The notes beneath the pieces were generated by a model. It was not told the DNA's origin and made no database searches. It was given only the letters and a program-made list of their open reading frames with translations. A DNA stretch of 37,713 nt. Origin: Clostridia bacterium (GTDB lineage: Bacteria > Bacillota > Clostridia > Christensenellales > Aristaeellaceae). A program made the translations under genes and the position numbers. Each line of letters opens with the position of its first letter. The first letter of the stretch is position 1. The stretch lies in the NCBI GenBank assembly GCA_017470095.1, contig JAFUFC010000128.1, positions 1 through 37,713 of the forward strand. The letters are read 5' to 3'. Shown here piece after piece: positions 27,305-34,409 of the stretch.

Positions 27305-29387
27305 TTTTTCCATCCTCCGGAAAAAAATCTGCCGCACCCGGCAACCAGGTGCGGCAGGCAAGTGACAAAGAGTATTCTTCGTCAGCGGGGGCTTCTTCGC
27401 CAGGGATTTCCATGGCTTCGTCTTCCACCAAGGCTTCGTCGGCCAAGGCTTCCCGGATGCTCAAGCTGATGCGCTTGGCTTCGGGATCAACCGCCAGCAC
27501 CTTCACCCGCACAGGCTGGCCAACTTCCAGCACATCTTCCACCTTGGCGATACGGGTCAGCGCGCACTGGGAAATGTGCACCAGGCCATCCACACCGGGC
27601 TCCAGCTCGATGAACGCGCCGAAGGGACGGATGCGCACCACGTTGCGCTCCAGGATGGTGCCCACGGGATACTTTTCTTCGATGTTGTCCCAGGGCTTGG
27701 GCTGCAGCTGCTTGTAGCCCAGCTGGATGCGTTCCCGTTCCCGATCCAGGGACAGAACCTTCACTTCCACTTCCTGGTTCACGCTCAGCACATCGCTGGG
27801 ATGGCCCACGCGGCTCCAGGCCAGGTCGGTGATGTGAATCAGGCCATCCACGCCGCCCAGATCGACGAACGCGCCGAAATCGGCAAAACGGCGAACGATA
27901 CCGGTCACGATGGCGCCTTCTTCCAGCTTCTCCCACGCGGCAGCCTTCTTAGCGGCGTTTTCTTCTTCGATGACCTGCTTGCGGCTGGCCACGATGCGCT
28001 TCTTCTGCTGGTCAACGTCGATGATCTTGAGCTTCATCTTCTGGCCCACGAACTGATCGATCTTCTCAACATAGCGCTGGGCCAGCTGGGAAGCGGGCAC
28101 AAACGCGCTGACGCCGCCTTCGACGGTGGCCAGCAAACCGCCCTTCACAGCGGATTTGCCTTCGGCTTCCACATATTCATTGTTTTCATACTTGGCCATG
28201 AGGGCTTCCCAGGCCTTGCGGTTAACGATGTTGCGCTGGGACAAAAGGACGTTGCCTTCGCCGTCGTTGACTTTGACGACCTCAACCTCGATTTCGTCAC
28301 CGAGCTGTACGTCCTTTTCCACCATATCGGCGCGCTTGATCAGTCCATCAGACTTATAGCCGATGTCGACGCCCACTTCGTCATCGCTGATCTGCACCAC
28401 TTTGCCGGTGACGGTTTGGCCGGGGCGAATGCGAACCACAGTCTTTTCAATGTCTTCCATGGTCAGGGCCTGCGCGTCGGCGGCTTCCTGCTGGGGTTCA
28501 TTAGTGACGGGTTCCTGGTTGATTTCCTGGTCGATGTGTTCCATGTCGTTCATGCGTGTGACAACCTCCTTAAATGACCAATCCGGCGTAGACGCACCGG
28601 CGGCTATTCCTATGTGAGATGTGTGGATATTTGCAAAGTGCAAAGGGATTTCCTGTGCACGTTCCACCAAGATGGTACGCGGGCAAATGGCCCGGCAGAC
28701 CTCAAATAATTTCCGGGTGTTGGCACTCTTCCTGCCGCCCACCACGATCATAGCGTCCACCTGGGAGGCCAAGCTAACAGCCTCCGCCTGGCGCTTTTGC
28801 GTGGCGGGACAGATGGTACATTTCACTTCCAACTGTGGAATCCGCGCTTTCAGCCGGGCAATAATTTGCTCCCACTCCCCCGGCGGGAAGGTGGTCTGGC
28901 TGACGGCCAGGGCCTGTCCCATAGGAGGCAGGGCATCCACATCCCGTTCGCTGCGGATGATATGGCATTCGCCCTTGCACCAGCCCGCAGTACCCTGTAC
29001 TTCAGGGTGATCAGGCTCCCCCACCAAGATGACGGGAACACCCTTTTCGCCGCTCTCCCGCACGATCTTGTGCAAAGCCCGAACGAAGGTGCAGGTGCAG
29101 TCCCGGATGATCAGCCCCTGCTTTTTACAGGCTTCTTCTACTTCCGGGGTCACCCCATGGCTGCGCAGCAGGATCATGCCGCCCTTTTGCGCATCCTCCA
29201 CCCGTTCAATCGGCCGGATGCCTTCCCGCGTCAGGGAAGCCACCGCCTCGGGATTGTGAATCAATTCCCCCAAAGAGTAGCAGAGAATGCCTTGCGCCTT
29301 CGCCTCCCGGGCCGCTTCGGACGCATGTTCGACGGCCTTACGCACGCCGGCGCAATAGCCGGCATAGCGGGCAATGGTGTACGGCAT
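27189..29387 (-). CDS. ispH: IspH-ribosomal protein S1 fusion, stop codon apparently lost
   Basis: 732 residues from ATG 29387 (M3 of the open frame; ATG 29393 is too close to the GGTGG site). Residues 1-280 are 4-hydroxy-3-methylbut-2-enyl diphosphate reductase: Fe-S cysteines Cys12, Cys99, Cys193 and His44, His77; last step of the MEP isoprenoid pathway. Residues 320-386, 405-471, 488-558 and 574-645 are four S1 RNA-binding domains. Such fusions are known in Clostridia. Residues 672-732 are read through a terminator and into the PIG-L gene and look unlike any S1 tail: codon TAC (27374-27372) stands where a TAA/TAG would end the protein as APADEE. An internal start for S1 exists at 28553. 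Confidence 0.9.
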   Translation of the reverse strand: MPYTIARYAGYCAGVRKAVEHASEAAREAKAQGILCYSLGELIHNPEAVASLTREGIRPIERVEDAQKGGMILLRSHGVTPEVEEACKKQGLIIRDCTCTFVRALHKIVRESGEKGVPVILVGEPDHPEVQGTAGWCKGECHIIRSERDVDALPPMGQALAVSQTTFPPGEWEQIIARLKARIPQLEVKCTICPATQKRQAEAVSLASQVDAMIVVGGRKSANTRKLFEVCRAICPRTILVERAQEIPLHFANIHTSHIGIAAGASTPDWSFKEVVTRMNDMEHIDQEINQEPVTNEPQQEAADAQALTMEDIEKTVVRIRPGQTVTGKVVQISDDEVGVDIGYKSDGLIKRADMVEKDVQLGDEIEVEVVKVNDGEGNVLLSQRNIVNRKAWEALMAKYENNEYVEAEGKSAVKGGLLATVEGGVSAFVPASQLAQRYVEKIDQFVGQKMKLKIIDVDQQKKRIVASRKQVIEEENAAKKAAAWEKLEEGAIVTGIVRRFADFGAFVDLGGVDGLIHITDLAWSRVGHPSDVLSVNQEVEVKVLSLDRERERIQLGYKQLQPKPWDNIEEKYPVGTILERNVVRIRPFGAFIELEPGVDGLVHISQCALTRIAKVEDVLEVGQPVRVKVLAVDPEAKRISLSIREALADEALVEDEAMEIPGEEAPADEEYSLSLACRTWLPGAADFFPEDGKNDEKTVYPCVFFAHVAPAPGGTGPGGGGYYAAVRYYRY
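27321..27357 (-). terminator. Intrinsic terminator inside the ispH-rpsA reading frame
   Basis: Minus strand: CTGCCGCACC (27357-27348), 9-base loop, GGTGCGGCAG (27338-27329), then ATTTTTTT. Ten perfect pairs and a full T-run. It begins 15 bases after the codon where the stop would be expected. Confidence 0.88.
28551..28570 (-). promoter_or_regulatory. Internal ribosome site for S1 within ispH-rpsA
   Basis: AGGAGGTT (28570-28563), nine bases, then in-frame ATG (28553-28551, Met279). It sits exactly at the IspH/S1 border and would yield a free S1 protein besides the fusion. Confidence 0.65.
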
Positions 29388-29563
29388 ACACATACCACCC
29401 CTACTTTGAGCGAATAAGGAGTGTTTCGCCGTCCATCCTTTTTTTCCTGCTATTTACAATCAAAAATTTTAAAAAAATTGATAAGGGAATGTTTTTTTAT
29501 TGTTTTTTGGGCCAAGCGTCCTTGATAGAACGGCGTTATCTCCAAAATAGTGGCTGCGACAGC

Positions 29564-29590
29564 AAAAAACGGGCCGCCCATACAGGCGGC
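29564..29590 (-). terminator. Terminator of the structured RNA or membrane-protein gene
   Basis: Minus strand GCCGCC (29590-29585), TGTATG loop, GGCGGC (29578-29573), then CCGTTTTTT. Confidence 0.8.
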
Positions 29591-29735
29591 ACATTCGTTT
29601 TCATTTGTCCCGGAATACGGCTGACGGCCTTTCCGCATCAGGCGCAGCCAGGCGTGTTTTTCAGTTCAGCTTGATCGCCTGGGGTTCAGGGGTCTTCGTC
29701 CCCTGACGCGAAAACCCAAGCCGCGGAAAAAGGTG
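29564..29735 (-). ncRNA. Candidate structured RNA upstream of ispH
   Basis: On the minus strand a 7-bp stem, TTTCCGC (29729-29723) with GCGGAAA (29636-29630), encloses hairpin TCAGGGG/CCCCTGA (29706-29686) and stem CCAGGCG/CGCCTGG (29682-29648); a small GGC/GCC hairpin and a strong terminator follow. I do not recognise it as 6S, tmRNA, RNase P or SRP RNA. It might be the 3' UTR of the membrane-protein gene, an independent small RNA or a leader. No promoter was found. Bases 29394-29563 hold no gene; a promoter for ispH is expected there but none is clear. Confidence 0.45.
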
Positions 29736-29752
29736 AATCATCACATGCCCGA

Positions 29753-30160
29753 TCACCTGGCTTGCATGCTGCCCAGCACCATGCCGGATAATCCGCCTGC
29801 CGCGACGCCCATCAGCAGATCGATGAAATAGCCCAGCAGGGTCATTTTCTGCTGCGTCAACAAGGCATATACCAGCACGCCAATGCCCATGTAAATCAGC
29901 CCGATCACCACGCCTCGGCGAATGCCGTTTTCATCGCCCCGGGGCACCGCGGCTCTGACGCCCAGAAAAATGGCCCCCAGCTTGATCAGCTGGTTCACAA
30001 TGCGGATGATGCCGTCCTGCACATCGGTGAGCCCAATGATCACCGCAAACAACACCACTGCCACCACCGTGACCCCAATGGAAACCAGCACGCCCTTCCA
30101 CCATGCGTGATGCCTGCCCGTCGTGCGCCGGATGCGCCGGGACGCTTGCTGCGCCGTCAT
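29753..30160 (-). CDS. Small membrane protein, TIGR04086-like
   Basis: 135 residues from ATG 30160, nine bases after AGGAGG. A basic N-terminal tail (RRIRRTTGRHH) precedes four predicted membrane segments (about 21-43, 57-73, 83-101, 108-130). The arrangement and the KLGAIFLGVRAAV segment resemble the putative membrane family TIGR04086 of Bacillota, whose function is unknown. It lies 51 bases downstream of cca on the same strand, probably co-transcribed. Possible end at the terminator 29564. Confidence 0.8.
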   Translation of the reverse strand: MTAQQASRRIRRTTGRHHAWWKGVLVSIGVTVVAVVLFAVIIGLTDVQDGIIRIVNQLIKLGAIFLGVRAAVPRGDENGIRRGVVIGLIYMGIGVLVYALLTQQKMTLLGYFIDLLMGVAAGGLSGMVLGSMQAR

Positions 30161-30211
30161 ATCAAAAATCCTCCTTCGTTTTTGTTCCAATCTATGCGAA
30201 GGAGGAAAAGA

Positions 30212-31441
30212 TCATGCCTGCATGGACGCTGCGCGTTTCATCAGCGCTTCTTTTTCGTTGGGTATTTCTGACCGCACCACCGCCAGCAGCAGCGCATTCA
30301 ATGTTTGCCCGATGGCTTTCCCTTTTAGGCCGAGCGCCGCCATATCCCGGCCGTTCACGGCCAGTTGGCCCAAGGTGCAGCAGGCGTTTCCCTGGATCAG
30401 CATCTCCGCTTCCCGCAGCTTTTCTCGGGTGTCCGCTTCAATTGTTTCCTTTTGATCAGGCTGCCGGACCACCCTATCCGCCTGACGCAGCAGCAGGCAT
30501 TGCCGAAGCTGATCCGGACCCAGGCGCATCAGCATTTCCTGCATGGGCACATCCCTGTCCAACGCCCGGCATTCCCGCACCAAATGGCTCACATTTTCAG
30601 TAAGCTTCACCGGCATTTTCAGCGCCCGCAGCACACCCGCCGTCTCCAGTCCCGCGTCCAGAAGCAGCGCCGCCCATCGGATGGCCAGATCGGGCGCGGC
30701 ATAATCGATCCGCCGCAGGGAGCAAGGCCAATCCACTTCATGTCCCGTAAGCAATCGCAAGGGCAGCACCGTGCCCAATACATCCGGGTATTCCGCCAGC
30801 ACTTCCCCGGCGTGCCCGCCCAGCAGCAGACCGTTCAATTCCGAAGAAATGCGCTCTGTACTGATGCGAAGAAGCCCTGCTTTGCCTTCGTGGATGGCCC
30901 GGGCGGTATGCTCCTCAATAGGGAAACCCAGCCGGGCCGAAAACCGCAAGGCCCGCAGGATGCGCAGCGCATCTTCCTCCAGCCGCTTCTCCGCCACGCC
31001 CACGCAGCGAATGATTCCTGCCGCGCAGTCCTCCCGTCCCCCAAAGGGGTCACACAATCCTCGGGTGGGAGAATAAGCCATGGCATTGATAGTAAAATCC
31101 CGGCGGGATAAATCGTCCTCCACCCGACGGGTGAAGCGCACCGTTTCCGGGTGACGCCCGTCCAGGTAGTCCCCGTCCTGGCGGAAGGTGGTTATTTCCA
31201 AAGGCATGCCGCCCATCAGCACCGTCAGCGTGCCATGCTTCAAGCCCGTTTCAATAGTGCGCTGGTTTTCAAACACTCGCTGCATTTCCTCAGGAGACGC
31301 GGCGGTGCACACGTCATAATCGTGGGGCATAATTCCCAGCACTTGATCCCGCACGCAGCCGCCCACCGCGTAGGCGGCATAGCCCGCCGCCTCCAGCGCG
31401 TCAATGGCCCTGACCACCTGCTTGGGCAAGAAAAAATTCAT
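30212..31441 (-). CDS. cca: CCA tRNA nucleotidyltransferase (class II)
   Basis: 409 residues, AGGAGG eight bases before the ATG. Nucleotidyltransferase head: GGCVRD (27-32), catalytic Asp41 and Asp43 (HDYDVCT), RRDFTINAMAY (113-123), and the EEDALRILRALRF template motif (about 155-167). It adds or repairs the 3' CCA of tRNAs. The C-terminal region is helical and lacks a clear HD domain. Own promoter diverges from the YkgJ-like gene and shares its -35 with it. Confidence 0.95.
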   Translation of the reverse strand: MNFFLPKQVVRAIDALEAAGYAAYAVGGCVRDQVLGIMPHDYDVCTAASPEEMQRVFENQRTIETGLKHGTLTVLMGGMPLEITTFRQDGDYLDGRHPETVRFTRRVEDDLSRRDFTINAMAYSPTRGLCDPFGGREDCAAGIIRCVGVAEKRLEEDALRILRALRFSARLGFPIEEHTARAIHEGKAGLLRISTERISSELNGLLLGGHAGEVLAEYPDVLGTVLPLRLLTGHEVDWPCSLRRIDYAAPDLAIRWAALLLDAGLETAGVLRALKMPVKLTENVSHLVRECRALDRDVPMQEMLMRLGPDQLRQCLLLRQADRVVRQPDQKETIEADTREKLREAEMLIQGNACCTLGQLAVNGRDMAALGLKGKAIGQTLNALLLAVVRSEIPNEKEALMKRAASMQA

Positions 31442-31465
31442 GCCTGCCGCCTCCTTTCTTTTTCC

Positions 31466-31494
31466 ATCTTAATCCCTTCCGCCTGCCTTGTCAA
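31466..31494 (-). promoter_or_regulatory. cca promoter
   Basis: TTGACA (31494-31489), 17-bp spacer, TAAGAT (31471-31466). Confidence 0.8.
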
Positions 31495-31516
31495 TCCTGG
31501 CTTTTCGTGATAGAAT
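31488..31516 (+). promoter_or_regulatory. Promoter of the YkgJ/methyltransferase/barnase unit
   Basis: TTGTCA (31488-31493), 17-bp spacer, TAGAAT (31511-31516). Its -35 overlaps that of the cca promoter by five bases, so polymerase cannot occupy both at once. Confidence 0.75.
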
Positions 31517-31546
31517 AGAGTGAAGATTTATGCGGAGGAAAAAAGC

Positions 31547-32029
31547 ATGGACGCGCTCAAGGCCGTGATCGCCGCCCGGGAATTATTGGCCCAGGTAACG
31601 CCGTTAAAGCAGGACTGCGGTCGCTACTGCGGCGGTGCCTGCTGCCAAAGCGATGAGGATGGCCAGGGCGGCATGCTGCTGTTTCCGGGCGAGGAAACGC
31701 TTTATAGGGATTTACCGGAAGGCTTTAGCCTAATGCGGGATGACGCCGTGCTGAAAAACGCTTGGCTGCTGCAATGCGAGGGCTTTTGCAATCGAGAGGA
31801 CAGGCCCCTTTCCTGTCGCCTGTTTCCCTTGCTGCCCACCCGGACGGGGTGTAAAATGGACTGGCGTGGCTGGGCGGTGTGCCCTTTGATGGCGCACGGA
31901 AAAACGGGGCTGAACCCTGCCTTCACCGCCGCTGTAAAAGAGGCGGGAAAAATCCTATACAGCTGTGAGGAGCATGCCGCGTTGCTGGATGCCATTCACC
32001 AGTATAATGAGCAATTAAAACAATTTTGA
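31547..32029 (+). CDS. YkgJ-like cysteine-rich (zinc/iron-chelating) protein
   Basis: 160 residues from ATG 31547 (GCGGAGG site); earlier in-frame starts precede the transcription start. Cysteines cluster as in the YkgJ family (PF03692): Cys24, 28, 32 and 33 (CGRYCGGACC), then Cys77, 81, 90 (CEGFC, RPLSCRLFP), Cys102 and Cys112. The family is thought to bind zinc or an Fe-S cluster; its reaction is unknown. It is the first gene of the unit with methyltransferase, barnase, barstar and regulator; the 25-base gap to the next gene has no terminator. Confidence 0.88.
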   Translation: MDALKAVIAARELLAQVTPLKQDCGRYCGGACCQSDEDGQGGMLLFPGEETLYRDLPEGFSLMRDDAVLKNAWLLQCEGFCNREDRPLSCRLFPLLPTRTGCKMDWRGWAVCPLMAHGKTGLNPAFTAAVKEAGKILYSCEEHAALLDAIHQYNEQLKQF

Positions 32030-32054
32030 ACCGCTGACAGTTGGGAGGATGCTT

Positions 32055-33278
32055 ATGGGCTGGGTACAAGTGCCTTGCCGTCAGGAAACGCACATCGGCG
32101 CCGCCGCCGGCGATTTGCTTTTGCAGGATGCGCGAGGCGATTTTTCCGCCTGGAAGGGCCAGGCGCAATGCGTGTATCTGGATCCGCCGTTCATGACCGG
32201 AGAAGAATTTTTCCTGCGGATGCGTGTAGGCGAAAAAGGCTGGGAAACGGGCAAAAATCCTCTGGTTCTGCCCGCGTACAGCGATCAGTTTGAAAGCAAG
32301 GACGTCTATCTTTCCCTGCTTCGCGCCGCGCTGGAAAACGCCAAAATGCTTTTGAACGAAACAGGTTCCCTTTTTTTGCATCTGGACACACGCATGGCTG
32401 CCTACGCCCGGATTTTGTGCGATGAAATTTTCGGCGAAAACAATTTCGTCAACGAGATCATCTGGGCTTACCAGTCCGGCGGCCGCAGCATGAAGCGCTT
32501 TTCCCGAAAGCATGACGTGATTTTGTTCTACCGCAAATCCCGGCGGCAGTATTTTGATATTACCGCCGTTCCCCTGCCCCGCAGTGAAAACCGCAGCAAC
32601 CATATGCGTCGCTGTGTAGACGAAAACGGCCGCAGCTACCGCACCATCCAATCCGGCGGCAAAACCTATACTTATTATGATGATGAACCGGTTTATCCCG
32701 GCGACGTGTGGGCCGATGTGAGCCACTTGCAGCAAAAGGACCCCCAGCGCACCGGCTATGACACCCAAAAACCCATGGCGCTGCTGAGCCGCATCATTCT
32801 TTGCTCCACCCGTCCCGGCGATCTGGTAGCCGACCTGTTCGGCGGCTCCGGCACCACCGCAGCGGCGGCTGCCCATCACGGGCGGCGGTATTTGTCGGCC
32901 GATTTGAGCGCCGCGGCCCTGACTGTGTGTCGCAAACGGCTGCTGAACACCGCTCTGACCCTGACCGCCCCCACCCAAAAGCTGCAAAACGCCCGCATGG
33001 AAGCGGATTTTATTCCCGGCATCGCCTTCCACGATGTGCATTTGGCAGATTATGATCCCGGACCAAACGTCCCCATCCGGGGGCTGGACGCGGTGGACCA
33101 ATGGTCGGTGGGCTTTTACCAGGACGGGGTGTTCCGCTCCCAGTCCAACGCCGCCCGGCGCAGGCAGAGCCCCGCGCTTCCCGATTTGCTGCAATTGCCC
33201 CAGCTTCGGGGGACCCCCGCCATCCTGATCGCTGATATTTACGGCAACCGCAGCGTATGGCTGCAGGAGGAAACATAA
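32055..33278 (+). CDS. Orphan site-specific DNA methyltransferase (beta class, N6-adenine/N4-cytosine)
   Basis: 407 residues from ATG 32055, six bases after GGGAGG; ATG 32049 touches that site. Catalytic motif IV DPPF (43-46) lies N-terminal and the SAM-binding motif I FGGSGTT (262-268) C-terminal, the beta-class order. A target-recognition region lies between (about 140-230). A C-terminal extension of ~100 residues (from about 300; GLDAVDQWSVGFYQDGVF) has no motif I know. DPPF leaves N6-adenine or N4-cytosine open. No restriction endonuclease is adjacent, so it is an orphan methyltransferase. Its stop touches the ATG of the barnase gene, indicating coupling. Confidence 0.92.
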   Translation: MGWVQVPCRQETHIGAAAGDLLLQDARGDFSAWKGQAQCVYLDPPFMTGEEFFLRMRVGEKGWETGKNPLVLPAYSDQFESKDVYLSLLRAALENAKMLLNETGSLFLHLDTRMAAYARILCDEIFGENNFVNEIIWAYQSGGRSMKRFSRKHDVILFYRKSRRQYFDITAVPLPRSENRSNHMRRCVDENGRSYRTIQSGGKTYTYYDDEPVYPGDVWADVSHLQQKDPQRTGYDTQKPMALLSRIILCSTRPGDLVADLFGGSGTTAAAAAHHGRRYLSADLSAAALTVCRKRLLNTALTLTAPTQKLQNARMEADFIPGIAFHDVHLADYDPGPNVPIRGLDAVDQWSVGFYQDGVFRSQSNAARRRQSPALPDLLQLPQLRGTPAILIADIYGNRSVWLQEET

Positions 33279-34100
33279 ATGGATCAACGGCCCAATAAGA
33301 AAAAGTATTCGTCCCTGGCCCGCCTTGTGGCCCTGATTGCAGCGCTGATCGTGATCATAGGCACCATTTTTGTGGTGTTTCAGCCGGGAAAAAACAGCGC
33401 TGATTCAGCTGTCCTCCCCCACGCCTATGCCGCCGCGCCCACGGAAAAACCCTGGAAGGATTTGAAAAAGGGGTCCTCCGGCGAAGCCGTTAAGCGCGCC
33501 CAATGCGCGCTGTCAGCGCTGGGTTTCTATGAAGGGAAACAGGACGGCAATTTCAGCAAGGCTTTTGAGGAAGCGGTGCTGGCCTTCCAGCAGGATTGGG
33601 ATTTGGAAGCAACCGGCGTGATCGATCAAGACACCTACGAATTGATCACCGCCGATCTGCCGGAAAATCCGCCCACGCCCGCTCCCGCCGTCACGCCTCC
33701 GGCCACAGCACCGCCTGCCCAGGCAGCAGCCACGGAAGCGCCCTCTGAGCAGCCCTTTGTGGTTCAAGGGGCTTCCTATTCCGACAAAGAACACGTAGCG
33801 GCTTACTTGAAAGCCTACGGCCAACTGCCGCCCAACTACATCACCAAGCAGGAGGCCCAAAGCCTGGGCTGGGTGGCCAGCTACGGCAATTTGTGGGAGG
33901 TAGCCCCGGGCAAGAGCATCGGCGGCGACCGGTTCGGCAATTACGAGGGCCAGCTGCCCGTCAAGTATGGCCGGCGATACTTTGAATGCGATATCGATTT
34001 TGACGGCAGCTTTCGCAACGCCAAGCGCATCATTTTCAGCAACGATGGCCTGATCTTCTACACCGAAGATCATTATAATACCTTTGAGGAGATCAAATAA
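33279..34100 (+). CDS. Membrane-anchored, peptidoglycan-binding barnase (guanyl-specific RNase)
   Basis: 273 residues; ATG directly follows the methyltransferase stop, with AGGAGG in that gene's last codons. Order: basic tail, membrane segment (about 13-33, possibly a signal anchor), PG_binding_1 domain (about 60-125: LKKGSSGEAVKRAQCALSALG), Pro/Ala linker (128-158), and a barnase domain (about 165-273). The catalytic residues of Bacillus barnase all align without a gap at a constant offset of 163: Lys27 = Lys190, Glu73 = Glu236, Arg83 = Arg246, Arg87 = Arg250, His102 = His265. Barnase cleaves RNA after guanine. The RNase would sit outside the cell, tied to the wall. Barstar follows at once. 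Confidence 0.95.
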   Translation: MDQRPNKKKYSSLARLVALIAALIVIIGTIFVVFQPGKNSADSAVLPHAYAAAPTEKPWKDLKKGSSGEAVKRAQCALSALGFYEGKQDGNFSKAFEEAVLAFQQDWDLEATGVIDQDTYELITADLPENPPTPAPAVTPPATAPPAQAAATEAPSEQPFVVQGASYSDKEHVAAYLKAYGQLPPNYITKQEAQSLGWVASYGNLWEVAPGKSIGGDRFGNYEGQLPVKYGRRYFECDIDFDGSFRNAKRIIFSNDGLIFYTEDHYNTFEEIK

Positions 34101-34388
34101 ATGAACCGCGTACAGCTTTCCGCCCGCTCCTGGCGCTCCGCCCAGGACGTCCATGAAGCCCTGGCAAAGGGCCTAACCTTTCCCGGCTATTACGGCCGCA
34201 ATCTGGACGCGCTGCACGATTGCCTGACCGAATTAGGCGACACGCAATTGGTTATCGAGGACTGCGCCGCCGCGTCCCACAACATCGAAACCTGGTCCGG
34301 GTTCCTGGCTGTGTTTTTCGATTCCGCCGCCGAGAATCCCCGGCTGCAAATCCGCCTGCTGCCCGGCAACGGAGACTATGGAGATTAA
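34101..34388 (+). CDS. Barstar-family RNase inhibitor (immunity protein)
   Basis: 95 residues; ATG follows the barnase stop without a gap (TAAATG), with GAGGAG in the barnase 3' end. The barstar helix FPGYYGRNLDALHDCL (27-42) is clear: Tyr30, Asp36 and Asp40 match barstar Tyr29, Asp35 and Asp39, which plug the barnase active site; Asp74 aligns with Glu76. Trp38 of barstar is His39 here. No signal peptide, so it acts in the cytosol, protecting the cell until the RNase is exported. Coupled translation would keep inhibitor at or above toxin level. Confidence 0.95.
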   Translation: MNRVQLSARSWRSAQDVHEALAKGLTFPGYYGRNLDALHDCLTELGDTQLVIEDCAAASHNIETWSGFLAVFFDSAAENPRLQIRLLPGNGDYGD

Positions 34389-34409
34389 AATCAGGAGGAA
34401 TAAAACCTT

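Noticed and set aside
27189-29387. Misassembled join of separate ispH and rpsA genes
   Set aside because: The frame is continuous across the border and such fusions are known in Clostridia; only the 3' end is suspect.
29460-29520. ispH promoter in the A/T-rich stretch
   Set aside because: Several A/T-rich hexamers, but no -10/-35 pair at proper spacing.
32055-33278. Restriction-modification system
   Set aside because: No endonuclease-like gene within the unit or next to it; YkgJ-like and barnase proteins are not restriction enzymes.
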